From Reyranella humidisoli (lineage in GTDB: Bacteria; Pseudomonadota; Alphaproteobacteria; Reyranellales; Reyranellaceae), in the NCBI RefSeq assembly GCF_019039055.1, contig NZ_JAHOPB010000004.1, forward strand, positions 104,294 through 168,293: a stretch of 64,000 nt of DNA, in the 5' to 3' direction. The translations under genes and the position numbers were made by a program. Positions 1-8,769 of the stretch are shown here, one piece after another (the stretch's first letter is position 1; every line of letters starts with the position of its first letter). The notes below the pieces were generated by a model. It did no database searches. It was not told where the DNA came from and saw only the letters and a program-made list of their open reading frames with translations.

Positions 1-1122
1 CTGTCGCTGACGCCCGAGCAGTTCGCGGACTGGGGCTGGCGCGTGCCGTTCCTGGTTTCGATCCTGCTGCTGGCCGTCTCGATCTGGATCCGCCTGCAGC
101 TCCAGGAATCGCCCGCGTTCCAGCGCATGAAGGCCGAGGGCAAGGGTTCGAAGACCCCGCTGCGCGAGGCGTTCGGCGTGTGGAAGAACGCCAAGATCGC
201 GCTCATCGCCCTGTTCGGCGGCACCGCCGGTCAGGCCGCGGTCTGGTACACGGGCCAGTTCTACGCCCTGTTCTTCCTGACCCAGACGCTGAAGCTCGAC
301 GGCACGACCTCGAACATCGTGATCGCCGTGGCCCTGGCCATCGGCACGCCGTTCTTCATCTTCTTCGGCTGGCTGTCGGACAAGATCGGCCGCAAGCCGA
401 TCATCCTCGCGGGCTGCGCGCTCGCCATGGTGACCTACTTCCCGCTGTTCCATGCCCTCACCAACGCGGTGAACCCGGCGCTCAATGCCGCGATCGAGAA
501 GTCTCCGGTCGTGGTGATCGCCGATCCCAACGAGTGCTCGTTCCAGTTCAACCCGACGGGCACCGCCTCGTTCACCAGCTCGTGCGACATCGCCAAGTCG
601 TTCCTCGCGCGCAACTCGGTGAACTACTCGAACCAGTCCGCCCCGGCCGGCACCCCGGCGCAGATCAAGATCGGCGACAAGCTGGTGACCTCCTTCGACA
701 AGGCGAAGGCGGGAGCCGAGGGCGCGGCCAAGGAGCGGGCTTTCAACGCCGAAGCGACCGCCGGCATCCGCGCTGCCGGCTATCCGGCCGCGGCCGACCC
801 CAAGCAGGTCAACATGACGATGGTCATCGTCATCCTGACCATCCTCGTCATCTACGTGACGATGGTCTACGGACCGATCGCGGCCCTGCTGGTCGAGCTG
901 TTCCCGACCCGCATCCGCTACTCGGGCATGTCGCTGCCGTACCATATCGGCAATGGCTGGTTCGGCGGCTTCCTGCCGCCCACCGCCTTCGCCATCGTGG
1001 CGGCGACCGGCAACATCTACTCGGGCCTCTGGTACCCCATCGCGGTGGCCGGCATGACCCTGGTGATCGGCCTCCTGTTCATGCCCGAGACCAAGGACCG
1101 CGACATCTACGCCGACGACTGA
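1..1122 (+). CDS. MFS transporter, MHS (metabolite:H+ symporter) type, 5' end outside the window
   Basis: The reading frame is open from base 1, so the N-terminal half lies upstream of the window. The visible 373 residues hold the second half of a major facilitator. There is a cytoplasmic loop, helices, and the signature GWLSDKIGRKP (about 120-135 in the visible part), which is the MFS loop 8-9 motif. The motif LFPTRIRYSGMSLPYHIGNG resembles ProP/KgtP/ShiA-type MHS symporters, which move small organic acids or osmolytes with protons across the inner membrane. Unusually, about 110 hydrophilic residues, including two cysteines, separate two helices in the C-terminal half; MHS proteins normally have a short loop there. 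The substrate cannot be told. A strong terminator follows 25 bases after the stop, so transcription ends here. Confidence 0.85.
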   Translation: MSLTPEQFADWGWRVPFLVSILLLAVSIWIRLQLQESPAFQRMKAEGKGSKTPLREAFGVWKNAKIALIALFGGTAGQAAVWYTGQFYALFFLTQTLKLDGTTSNIVIAVALAIGTPFFIFFGWLSDKIGRKPIILAGCALAMVTYFPLFHALTNAVNPALNAAIEKSPVVVIADPNECSFQFNPTGTASFTSSCDIAKSFLARNSVNYSNQSAPAGTPAQIKIGDKLVTSFDKAKAGAEGAAKERAFNAEATAGIRAAGYPAAADPKQVNMTMVIVILTILVIYVTMVYGPIAALLVELFPTRIRYSGMSLPYHIGNGWFGGFLPPTAFAIVAATGNIYSGLWYPIAVAGMTLVIGLLFMPETKDRDIYADD

Positions 1123-1146
1123 CACACCGTCTGCGAGAAGATAAGG

Positions 1147-1181
1147 ACCGGCGGCCCCGCAAGGGCCGCCGGTTTCTTTTT
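1147..1181 (+). terminator. Rho-independent terminator of the MFS gene
   Basis: An 11-bp perfect GC-rich inverted repeat (ACCGGCGGCCC / GGGCCGCCGGT) with a five-base loop is followed by TTCTTTTT. It lies between the MFS stop and the ppa start. Confidence 0.9.
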
Positions 1182-1214
1182 GAGCTTTTCGGCGGCTTCG
1201 TTCAGGATCGCGCC

Positions 1215-1748
1215 ATGAACCTCGACGCCATTGCCATCGGCAAGAATCCGCCCGAAGACGTGAACACCATCATCGAAGTGCCGATCGGCGGAGAGCCGAT
1301 CAAGTACGAGATGGACAAGGAAGCCGGTACCCTGGTGGTCGACCGCTTCCTCTACACGCCCATGCGCTACCCCGGGAATTACGGCTTCGTGCCGCATACC
1401 CTGTCCGACGACGGCGACCCGATCGACGTGCTGGTGGCCAATACCCGCCCGATCATCGCCGGCGCCGTGATCAACGTGCGCCCGATCGGCGTGCTGCGCA
1501 TGGAGGACGACGGCGGCGGCGACGAGAAGATCATCGCCGTGCCGTCGCCCAAGCTGACCCAGCGCTACGTCCATGTGAAGAACTACACCGACCTGCCGGA
1601 GATCACGCGCCACCAGATCGAGCACTTCTTCATCCACTACAAGGATCTCGAACCGGGCAAGTGGGTGAAGCTGCTGGGCTGGGGCGACGTCGACGAGGCC
1701 CGCCGCCTCATCACCGAAGCGATCGAGCGGGCGAAGACGAAGGGCTGA
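1215..1748 (+). CDS. ppa: Inorganic pyrophosphatase (soluble, family I)
   Basis: Cytoplasmic enzyme that hydrolyses pyrophosphate to two phosphates and so drives biosynthetic reactions. The 177-residue length is normal for bacterial family I enzymes. The signature DGDPIDV, carrying the metal-binding aspartates, is present near residue 65, and the YPGNYGFVPHT block precedes it. The ATG at 1215 gives the usual N-terminus (MNLDAI...NPPEDVN) of alphaproteobacterial Ppa. It follows a terminator and is probably transcribed alone. The roughly 45 bases just before the start resemble the sequence at 5346-5390 upstream of the second autotransporter. Confidence 0.96.
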   Translation: MNLDAIAIGKNPPEDVNTIIEVPIGGEPIKYEMDKEAGTLVVDRFLYTPMRYPGNYGFVPHTLSDDGDPIDVLVANTRPIIAGAVINVRPIGVLRMEDDGGGDEKIIAVPSPKLTQRYVHVKNYTDLPEITRHQIEHFFIHYKDLEPGKWVKLLGWGDVDEARRLITEAIERAKTKG

Positions 1749-1799
1749 CGCAAGCGGCGCCGCCGGGTTTGGGGATTGGGGGATCTGGAGGAGTTGCGG

Positions 1800-4700
1800 G
1801 TGAAGAATTGTGGCTGGTCGGCGACGCTCGTCGCCAGTTTGTCGATGGCGATCGCGGGGCCGGCGGCGGCCCAGTCGTGGAACTATTACCCGACGACGAC
1901 GAGTTCGACCTTCTACGTTCCCTTTGCCGGTGGCCAGATGGGTGACGGCACGATGGGGAGTGTCAGCCTGTCGATGCCCTTCACGATCCCGGGCGAAGCT
2001 CCCGGGTTGAAATCCACCAACTTCGTAATGGACACCGGGTCGACCGGTATCCTCGTCTCTTCGGATCGGTTCACGCCTGCACCGGGCACGTCGAAGGGCT
2101 CGGGCAGCATCACCTACACCAGCAGCGGCATCATCAACGAAGGAACCGTCTACACCGCCGACATCCTCATTAATGGGCCAGTCGTCAACGGCCAGCAGAC
2201 CTCCGCGATGGCCACGGTGCCGGTCCTTCTCGTGACCAACATAACCTGCGAGCCCGGCAAGCAAGCCACGGGCCAGTGCCAGCCCAATTCCAGTCCTACC
2301 GGGATCGGGATGATGGGAGTGGGTTTCAACCGCGGGTCCGCCAACGCCGCCGCCGGCGCCGCGACGGCTTTGTCTCCCAGCGGCAACCCGTTTCTCAACC
2401 TGACCGGATTCGCGAACCTATCCGACCTGTCGGTCGCCAACATGCGCGCGGGCTTCGTCATCACCAACAACCAGGCGCAGCCCGGCGTGATGCTGGGCCT
2501 CGACAGCGCGTTCCTGAACGACTTCGCCTACGTGAAACTGATGGCGATTCCGAATCCGAATCCGAATACGAATCCGTACGCGAACACGGTGCCGCGATGC
2601 TCTGTGCCTACGAATAACTGCTTACTCTACGGCAACTTCCAGCCGACCACGATGAGCGTGAAGACCAATGGCGTCCCCATGAACGGGACCGTGCTCCAGG
2701 ACAGCGGCATTGAGTATATGTTCCTGTCACCGCCGCCGCCGGGCAGCGGTCTCGTCGCGGGCGAACAGACCTATGCGCCTAACGGCACGACTATTGCGAT
2801 TTCACTTCCGGGACAGCTGGGTACCGTCGCAAGCTACTCTTTTACGGTTGGAACGCCTGACCGCGTGGCGCCAACCAACGTTCAGGTGGTCGATGGTCCA
2901 CCCTATGTGAACACCGGCCACAATTTCTTTCGCGGCTTCGACTATCTCTACGATCCCTATGGCGGTTTCGTCGGCTATCGCTGGAGCGGATCGAACCATG
3001 ATCCAAGCGGCTCGGTCACGCCGATGCTCGCCCTGCAGGGCACGCTCGCCTTCGACAACAACTTCTCGTCGAACTTCCCGACCTACCTGATGGCCGCGAC
3101 GACCTTTCAGCAGACCGGTACCGGTACCATCAGCGGCGATATCGTGGGGACGGGCAGCCTGGCGCTCGGCAGCGGCACGATGAACCTGTCGGGCGCCAAC
3201 GGTTACACCGGCGGCACCATCGTCAATGGCGGCATTCTGAATATCGCTTCGGCGGGAGCCTTGCCGACGGGCGGTTCGCTGACCATCAACGCAGGGCAGC
3301 TCAATCTCAACGGCAACAGCCCGACCATCGGCAACCTGTCCGGCTCCGGCGGCGTGCTCGACCTTGGCGCCGGCCGGCTGAGCATCAATGCCAGCGGCGC
3401 CAGTTCGCTCGCCACTTCCGTCACCGGCGCTGGCGGGTTGAGTCTGTTCGGCAAAGGTCAGCTCTCGCTGACCGGCAACAACACCTATACCGGTGAAACC
3501 CGGATCTTCGGCGGCCTGCTCGCGGTCAACGGAAGCATCACCAGCGATGTGGCGGTGGGTGGCAGCGGCAGCCTGGGCGGCAGCGGCACGATCGTCGGCA
3601 ACGTGACGAACGCCGGCGTCGTCGCGCCCGGAAACTCGATCGGCACGCTGAACGTCACAGGCAACTATACGCAGGCCGGCGGGACCTTCCAGGCCGAGGT
3701 CAACGCCTCGCGCCAGGGCGACCGGCTCAATGCGACGGGCACGGCCACCATCGGAGCGGGCAGCACCGTATTCGTCCTGCCACAGGCCGGCAGCTACGCG
3801 CCGCGTACGACCTACACGCTGCTCAACGCGACCGGTGGGGTGACCGGTGCCTACGCCTCGGTCAGCAGCGCCCTGCCATTCCTGCAGCCGAGCCTCAGCT
3901 ACGACGCCAACAACGTCTATCTCAGCCTGCAGATCGGCGGTTTCTCGCAGGCGGCCACAACGCCGAACCAGGCCGCCATCGCCGCGGTTCTCGACGCCAC
4001 GGCGCTCGGTGCCACGGGCGACTATGCCACGGTCATCGGCGCTCTCTCCACGCTCTCCCTGCAGCAGGGCCAGGCGGTGATGAACTCGATCAGCGGCCAG
4101 AACTACTCGGGCTTCTCGAGCACGATGGTGCAGGGGATCCAGATGTTCCTGAGCAACTTCGCGGGACAGGCGGGTGGCGGCGGCAGTCTGGGCGGTTCGA
4201 CCCGCGTGGCGCTGGCCGAGGCCTGCGATGTCGCCTGCGACAGCACGGTGCCGGCGCTGTGGAGTGCCTGGGGCGGCGCGCTGGGCGGGCTCGGCACGAT
4301 GACCAGCAGCAGCGCCAATGCCGGCACGCTGACCTACAGCGCGGGCGGCTTCGCCGGCGGCCTCGACCGTCTGGTGGCGCCGGGCCTGCGGGTCGGCGTG
4401 ACGGCGGGCTATCAGAACGCCAACCAGTGGGCCTCGGGCTTCAGCGGCCTCGGTAACTCCAACAGCTTCCAGGCCGGGCTCTACGCCAACTACAGCCAGG
4501 ACAATGTCTACGCCGACGCAATCGCGGGCTATGCCTACAGCGCCAACCAGATGTGGCGCAGCATCGCGATCCCGGGCCTCGCGCCGCGCACCGCGATCGG
4601 CAACACCGGCGCCAACCAGTTCTACGGCCAGGTCGAGACCGGCTATCGCTTCGACCTCGGTGGTCTGGCCGACGCCTTCGTCACGCCGTTCGTGCGGCTG

Positions 4701-5105
4701 CAGGCCTATACCGGCACCCAGAACGCCTTCACCGAGACGGGGGCGGGCTCGCTGAACCTCTCGGTGGCGCAGCAGACGACGAACTCGCTGCGCACGGTGC
4801 TGGGCGCGCAGCTGGGCGGTTCGATGGATCTGGGCTGGCGCGACCGGCTGGCGCTGAAGGTACGACTGGGCTGGAGCCACGAGTATGCCGAGACGGCGCG
4901 TCCCGTGACGGCCTCGTTCGCCGGCGCACCCGTTGCGCCGTTCACGACCTACGGCGTTGCGCCGCAGCGCGACGGCGTCGTGATGGGCCTCGCGGCCAAT
5001 ACCGCCATCGCCGATGCGACGTCGATCTACCTGCGCTACGAGGGCGAGGTCTCCGGCCAGGACAACGCCCACGCCTTCACCGCCGGCTTCCGCATAACCT
5101 GGTAG
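1800..5105 (+). CDS. Autotransporter 1 with pepsin-like (A1-type) passenger
   Basis: Predicted surface or secreted protein of 1101 residues. A signal peptide (residues 1-24, ending GPAAA) is followed by a passenger with two aspartic-protease-like motifs, DTGS at 78-81 and DSGI at 301-304. After these comes FFRGFDYLYDPYGGFVGY, which matches the end of the pepsin fold (the vfD...n..iGf pattern). Residues about 450-620 hold Gly/Asn-rich autotransporter-associated strand repeats (NGYTGGT, NNTYTGET). The last ~290 residues form a type V barrel ending in FRITW. The GTG start at 1800 is preferred because GGAGGAG lies 6 bases upstream and it places the signal peptide at the N-terminus; a TTG lies at 1776. 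It is the first of three tandem paralogues. Protease activity is inference: the fourth residue of the second motif is Ile, where A1 enzymes have Thr or Ser. Confidence 0.9.
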   Translation: MKNCGWSATLVASLSMAIAGPAAAQSWNYYPTTTSSTFYVPFAGGQMGDGTMGSVSLSMPFTIPGEAPGLKSTNFVMDTGSTGILVSSDRFTPAPGTSKGSGSITYTSSGIINEGTVYTADILINGPVVNGQQTSAMATVPVLLVTNITCEPGKQATGQCQPNSSPTGIGMMGVGFNRGSANAAAGAATALSPSGNPFLNLTGFANLSDLSVANMRAGFVITNNQAQPGVMLGLDSAFLNDFAYVKLMAIPNPNPNTNPYANTVPRCSVPTNNCLLYGNFQPTTMSVKTNGVPMNGTVLQDSGIEYMFLSPPPPGSGLVAGEQTYAPNGTTIAISLPGQLGTVASYSFTVGTPDRVAPTNVQVVDGPPYVNTGHNFFRGFDYLYDPYGGFVGYRWSGSNHDPSGSVTPMLALQGTLAFDNNFSSNFPTYLMAATTFQQTGTGTISGDIVGTGSLALGSGTMNLSGANGYTGGTIVNGGILNIASAGALPTGGSLTINAGQLNLNGNSPTIGNLSGSGGVLDLGAGRLSINASGASSLATSVTGAGGLSLFGKGQLSLTGNNTYTGETRIFGGLLAVNGSITSDVAVGGSGSLGGSGTIVGNVTNAGVVAPGNSIGTLNVTGNYTQAGGTFQAEVNASRQGDRLNATGTATIGAGSTVFVLPQAGSYAPRTTYTLLNATGGVTGAYASVSSALPFLQPSLSYDANNVYLSLQIGGFSQAATTPNQAAIAAVLDATALGATGDYATVIGALSTLSLQQGQAVMNSISGQNYSGFSSTMVQGIQMFLSNFAGQAGGGGSLGGSTRVALAEACDVACDSTVPALWSAWGGALGGLGTMTSSSANAGTLTYSAGGFAGGLDRLVAPGLRVGVTAGYQNANQWASGFSGLGNSNSFQAGLYANYSQDNVYADAIAGYAYSANQMWRSIAIPGLAPRTAIGNTGANQFYGQVETGYRFDLGGLADAFVTPFVRLQAYTGTQNAFTETGAGSLNLSVAQQTTNSLRTVLGAQLGGSMDLGWRDRLALKVRLGWSHEYAETARPVTASFAGAPVAPFTTYGVAPQRDGVVMGLAANTAIADATSIYLRYEGEVSGQDNAHAFTAGFRITW
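3851..5105 (+). repeat. Direct repeat: autotransporter barrel, copy 1
   Basis: The end of the linker plus the whole barrel is nearly identical in DNA, without indels, to 7445-8699 (constant offset 3594). The 3' part also matches 11040-11616. Similarity falls sharply just before 3851, where the genes diverge. Confidence 0.9.
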
Positions 5106-5151
5106 AGGAAGGTTCCATCGGGCGGTGAGCGCCGCGCAGGATCGGCGCGGC

Positions 5152-5222
5152 GAAGGGCATCTTCCTCGGCATCCACGGGGTGGGCGACTGTCGCAAGGCG
5201 CGGACAGGCGGCGGAGACCGTT
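5152..5222 (+). pseudogene. Relic of the lipoprotein hydrolase gene
   Basis: About 70 bases align with 11926-11998 inside the intact alpha/beta hydrolase gene. The shared core runs through the oxyanion segment CATCCACGGG and the GGCGACT.TCGCAAGGC stretch, with roughly three quarters of bases identical. The preceding 45 bases also match the sequence just after autotransporter 3 (CGCGCAGGATCGGCGCGGCG). There is no usable frame. It marks an old duplication of an autotransporter-hydrolase unit in which the hydrolase copy was deleted. Confidence 0.7.
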
Positions 5223-5435
5223 GGTTGGGTCGCCTGTCTGGCGAGCCGGGAGGCGGGCTACAGGATGGGCGCCGGCCTCACCCTCGACGGGGGTACGTGC
5301 TCTGATTCGCCGGCCCCTACCCTCGCCGGCGTACAGGGACCAGCTTTTTCTTTTTGAGCTTCGGCGGAGCTTCATTCAGGATTGGGCATGAAGCGGCCAG
5401 AGCGTCGCAAAGGGTGGGTGCTGGGGAGTAGAGGC

Positions 5436-8400
5436 GTGAACCGTGAAGGTGTCTGGCGGGCAACGCTCGTCCTGTCGGCGTGTTCGTTGTTTTCCGGTCC
5501 GGTCGTGGCGCAATCGGCGCTACCCTGGAACATGTACGGCGGCGGCGGCACGTTTTTCGTTCCGCTCACCACCGAGCCGAACTCCGCTGGCGGGCCCAAC
5601 CAGGTACTCGTCTCGCTGACGCTCAACGGCCACAAAAACCCCCATAATTTCATTTTGGATACCGGCTCCCTCGGGCTTGTGGCGGGCCCAAAGTATTACA
5701 CGCCCGGCAACGATCCGGTCCTCGCGCCCCATGCGACCATCGATTACTCCACCAAGGGCGACAAGCCGGTGGGCTCCCTCTACCTAACGAACGTGCAGAT
5801 CAATGGCGCAAACGGCCAGTCGGTGACCGCGCGGGTTCCGATCCTCGCGGCCACCAAAGGCGACTTCCATCAAATGGGCGTCGGCTTCGATCGCGGCGGC
5901 GTCATGGTCGAGCCGCACCTTAACGCACGTAAAGACTTGCAGCAGGCGGCCAACAACTCATGGAACATGAATCCGCTGCTCTCGCTGGTGAGCGGCCCTG
6001 GCGTCAGCAACATGCAGCCGGGCTACATCATCGGCATGAGCGGATTTCCGAGCCTCGGCCTCGGCAACACCCCGGGTATCCTGCTTGGGCTCAACAGCCA
6101 GAACACCAGCGGCTTCGCCTTCCAGAACCTGCCTTCGAACGGCACCAACCAGTCCTGGTACAGCATCGGTGGCACCGCCTACCCCGTGCAATGGGGCTCC
6201 CAGAATGGGTCGGTCTCGATCACGGTCGACGGACAGCCACCCTACGATCTCGGGACCCTGAACCAGCTACCCGATAGCGGCATCTCCTTCATGATCGTCA
6301 CGGCGCCGACCGCCGGCCAGGTCCCGGTCGGCACGGGGCAGTGCAGCGCTAGGACACAGGCGGAGACCAACTGCCTGCAGCCCGGCAGTACAGTGGATGT
6401 CTTTCTGCCGGGGCAAACGACGGCCGCCTACAGTTTCATCCTGGGTGACAGCAGTTCCATCCTGCCCTACGGCGTGCAGGTCACGGACGGGGCGGGCTTC
6501 ACCAACCTCGGCCGCACCTTCTTCGAAAACCTCAATTACCTCTACGATCCGGTGAACGGCTTCGTAGGCTACAGCGTCCCCGTCAGTCACGACTATCGGG
6601 GCAATGGAAGCATCATCCAGATGCTGGCCCTGCAGGGCATGCTGAACCTGCCGGACACTTTCCAGGCGAGTTTCACGACGTACCTGATGGACAATGTGAC
6701 GGTGCAGGTTCAGCAGAACGGCTCGGCCGGTCTGACCGGCCCAATCTGGGGGCCTGGCGGCCTGACGCTGGGAAGCGGCAACCTCACCCTGGGCGGCGCC
6801 GGCACCTATGCGGGCGGAACGACCGTGAACGGCGGCCTTCTCACGATTGCCAACACCGGTTCGATCCTGGGCGACGTCACCGTCAACAATGGTGGCGGCC
6901 TGGTCAACAACGGCACGATCGGCGGCAATGGTCAGCTCACCGTCAATGCCGGCGGCAGCTTCGTCAACAACGGCACGGTCGACACGTCGCTCCAGTGGCA
7001 GCTGAATCGGGGCAGCTTCACCAACAACGGCGCCTTCAACGGCAGCCTCGCCAACCTTGGGCTGGCGGCCAATGGGGGGACGCTGACGGGCTCGGTGTTC
7101 AACGGCAGCCTGGGCCAGTTCAGCAACACCGGCACGATCACCGGCAACGTCACCAACATGGGCGTGCTCTCGGGTACCGGCACGATCGTCGGCGACCTGA
7201 CCAGCACCGGCGTCGTTGCACCCGGCAACTCGATCGGCACGCTGAACGTCGGCGGGAACTACAGCCAGAACGGCGGCGCGTATCAGTCCGAGGTCAATGC
7301 CGCGCGCCAGAGCGACCGCATCAATGTCACGGGCACCGCCACGATCGGTGCGGGCAGCTCGCTGCTCGTCGTGCCGCAGGCCGGCATCTACGCGGCGCGC
7401 ACGAACTACACGCTGCTCAACGCCACGGGCGGCGTGAACGGAACCTACGCCTCGGTCAGCAGCGCCCTGCCATTCCTGCAGCCGAGCCTCAGCTACGACG
7501 CCAACAACGTCTATCTCAGCCTGCAGATCGGCGGCTTCGCGCAGGCGGCCACAACGCCGAACCAGGCCGCCATCGCCGCGGTTCTCGACGCCACGGCGCT
7601 CGGTGCGACGGGCGACTATGCCACGGTCATCGGCGCTCTCTCCACGCTCTCCCTGCAACAGGGCCAGGCTGTGATGAACTCGATCAGCGGCCAGAACTAC
7701 TCGGGCTTCTCGAGCACGATGGTGCAGGGGATCCAGATGTTCCTGAGCAACTTCGCGGGACAGGCGGGTGGCGGCGTCAGTCTGGGCGGTTCGACCCGCG
7801 TGGCGCTGGCCGAGGCCTGCGATGTGGCGTGCGACAGCACGGTGCCGGCGCTGTGGAGCGCCTGGGGCGGCGCGCTGGGCGGATTGGGCACGATGACCAG
7901 CAGCGGCGCCAATGCCGGCACGCTGACCTACAGCGCGGGCGGCTTCGCCGGCGGCCTCGACCGTCTGGTGGCGCCGGGCCTGCGGGTCGGCGTGACGGCG
8001 GGCTACCAGAACGCCAACCAGTGGGTCTCGGGCTTCAGCGGGCTGGGCAACTCCAACAGCTTCCAGGCCGGGCTCTATGCCAACTACAGCCAGGACAAGG
8101 TCTATGCCGACGCAATCGCGGGCTATGCCTACAGCGCCAACCAGATGTGGCGCAGCATCGCGATCCCGGGCCTCGCGCCGCGCACGGCGATCGGCAACAC
8201 CGGCGCCAACCAGTTCTACGGCCAGGTCGAGACCGGCTATCGCTTCGACCTCGGCGGTCTTGCCGACGCCTTCGTCACGCCGTTCGTGCGGCTGCAGGCC
8301 TATACCGGCACCCAGAACGCCTTCACCGAGACGGGGGCGGGCTCGCTGAACCTCTCGGTGGCGCAGCAGACGACGAACTCGCTGCGCACGGTGCTGGGCG

Positions 8401-8699
8401 CGCAGCTGGGCGGTTCGATGGACTTGGGCTGGCGCGACCGGCTGGCGCTGAAGGTCCGCCTGGGCTGGAGCCACGAGTATGCCGACACGGCGCGTCCCGT
8501 GACCGCCTCGTTCGCCGGCGCACCCGTTGCGCCGTTCACGACCTACGGCGTGGCGCCGCAGCGCGACGGCGTCGTGATGGGCCTCGCGGCCAATACCGCC
8601 ATCGCCGACGCGACCTCGATCTACCTGCGCTACGAGGGCGAGGTCTCCGGCCAGGACAACGCCCACGCCTTCACGGCGGGCTTCCGCATGACGTGGTGA
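5436..8699 (+). CDS. Autotransporter 2 with pepsin-like (A1-type) passenger
   Basis: 1087 residues from GTG 5436, which follows GGGGAG by 7 bases and aligns with the start of autotransporter 1; ATG 5388 is an in-frame alternative giving 16 more residues. Order: signal peptide ending VVAQS; pepsin-like passenger with DTGS at residues 75-78 and DSGI at about 280-283; the closing fold motif FFENLNYLYDPVNGFVGY; a Gly/Asn/Thr-rich strand-repeat stalk with many NNG.. units (about 430-600); and a barrel ending in FRMTW. The passenger is a diverged paralogue of that in autotransporter 1, whereas the barrel is almost the same sequence. The stop lies about 70 bases before autotransporter 3, so 2 and 3 may be co-transcribed. 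Proteolysis, possibly self-release of the passenger, is only a hypothesis. Confidence 0.9.
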   Translation: MNREGVWRATLVLSACSLFSGPVVAQSALPWNMYGGGGTFFVPLTTEPNSAGGPNQVLVSLTLNGHKNPHNFILDTGSLGLVAGPKYYTPGNDPVLAPHATIDYSTKGDKPVGSLYLTNVQINGANGQSVTARVPILAATKGDFHQMGVGFDRGGVMVEPHLNARKDLQQAANNSWNMNPLLSLVSGPGVSNMQPGYIIGMSGFPSLGLGNTPGILLGLNSQNTSGFAFQNLPSNGTNQSWYSIGGTAYPVQWGSQNGSVSITVDGQPPYDLGTLNQLPDSGISFMIVTAPTAGQVPVGTGQCSARTQAETNCLQPGSTVDVFLPGQTTAAYSFILGDSSSILPYGVQVTDGAGFTNLGRTFFENLNYLYDPVNGFVGYSVPVSHDYRGNGSIIQMLALQGMLNLPDTFQASFTTYLMDNVTVQVQQNGSAGLTGPIWGPGGLTLGSGNLTLGGAGTYAGGTTVNGGLLTIANTGSILGDVTVNNGGGLVNNGTIGGNGQLTVNAGGSFVNNGTVDTSLQWQLNRGSFTNNGAFNGSLANLGLAANGGTLTGSVFNGSLGQFSNTGTITGNVTNMGVLSGTGTIVGDLTSTGVVAPGNSIGTLNVGGNYSQNGGAYQSEVNAARQSDRINVTGTATIGAGSSLLVVPQAGIYAARTNYTLLNATGGVNGTYASVSSALPFLQPSLSYDANNVYLSLQIGGFAQAATTPNQAAIAAVLDATALGATGDYATVIGALSTLSLQQGQAVMNSISGQNYSGFSSTMVQGIQMFLSNFAGQAGGGVSLGGSTRVALAEACDVACDSTVPALWSAWGGALGGLGTMTSSGANAGTLTYSAGGFAGGLDRLVAPGLRVGVTAGYQNANQWVSGFSGLGNSNSFQAGLYANYSQDKVYADAIAGYAYSANQMWRSIAIPGLAPRTAIGNTGANQFYGQVETGYRFDLGGLADAFVTPFVRLQAYTGTQNAFTETGAGSLNLSVAQQTTNSLRTVLGAQLGGSMDLGWRDRLALKVRLGWSHEYADTARPVTASFAGAPVAPFTTYGVAPQRDGVVMGLAANTAIADATSIYLRYEGEVSGQDNAHAFTAGFRMTW
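7445..8699 (+). repeat. Direct repeat: autotransporter barrel, copy 2
   Basis: Partner of 3851-5105 with no indels. The abrupt 5' edge of high identity at CTACGCCTCGG suggests a gene-conversion boundary. Confidence 0.9.
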
Positions 8700-8769
8700 G
8701 CGCTGCGCCTTTCCAGGGACGCACGATCGGCGAGCCGGGCTGAAGACCAGATCAACGACGAGGAGTTTG

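Noticed and set aside
5308..5331. Hairpin CGCCGGC/GCCGGCG before autotransporter 2 as a terminator
   Set aside because: The T-run starts 14 bases after the stem, too far for intrinsic termination.
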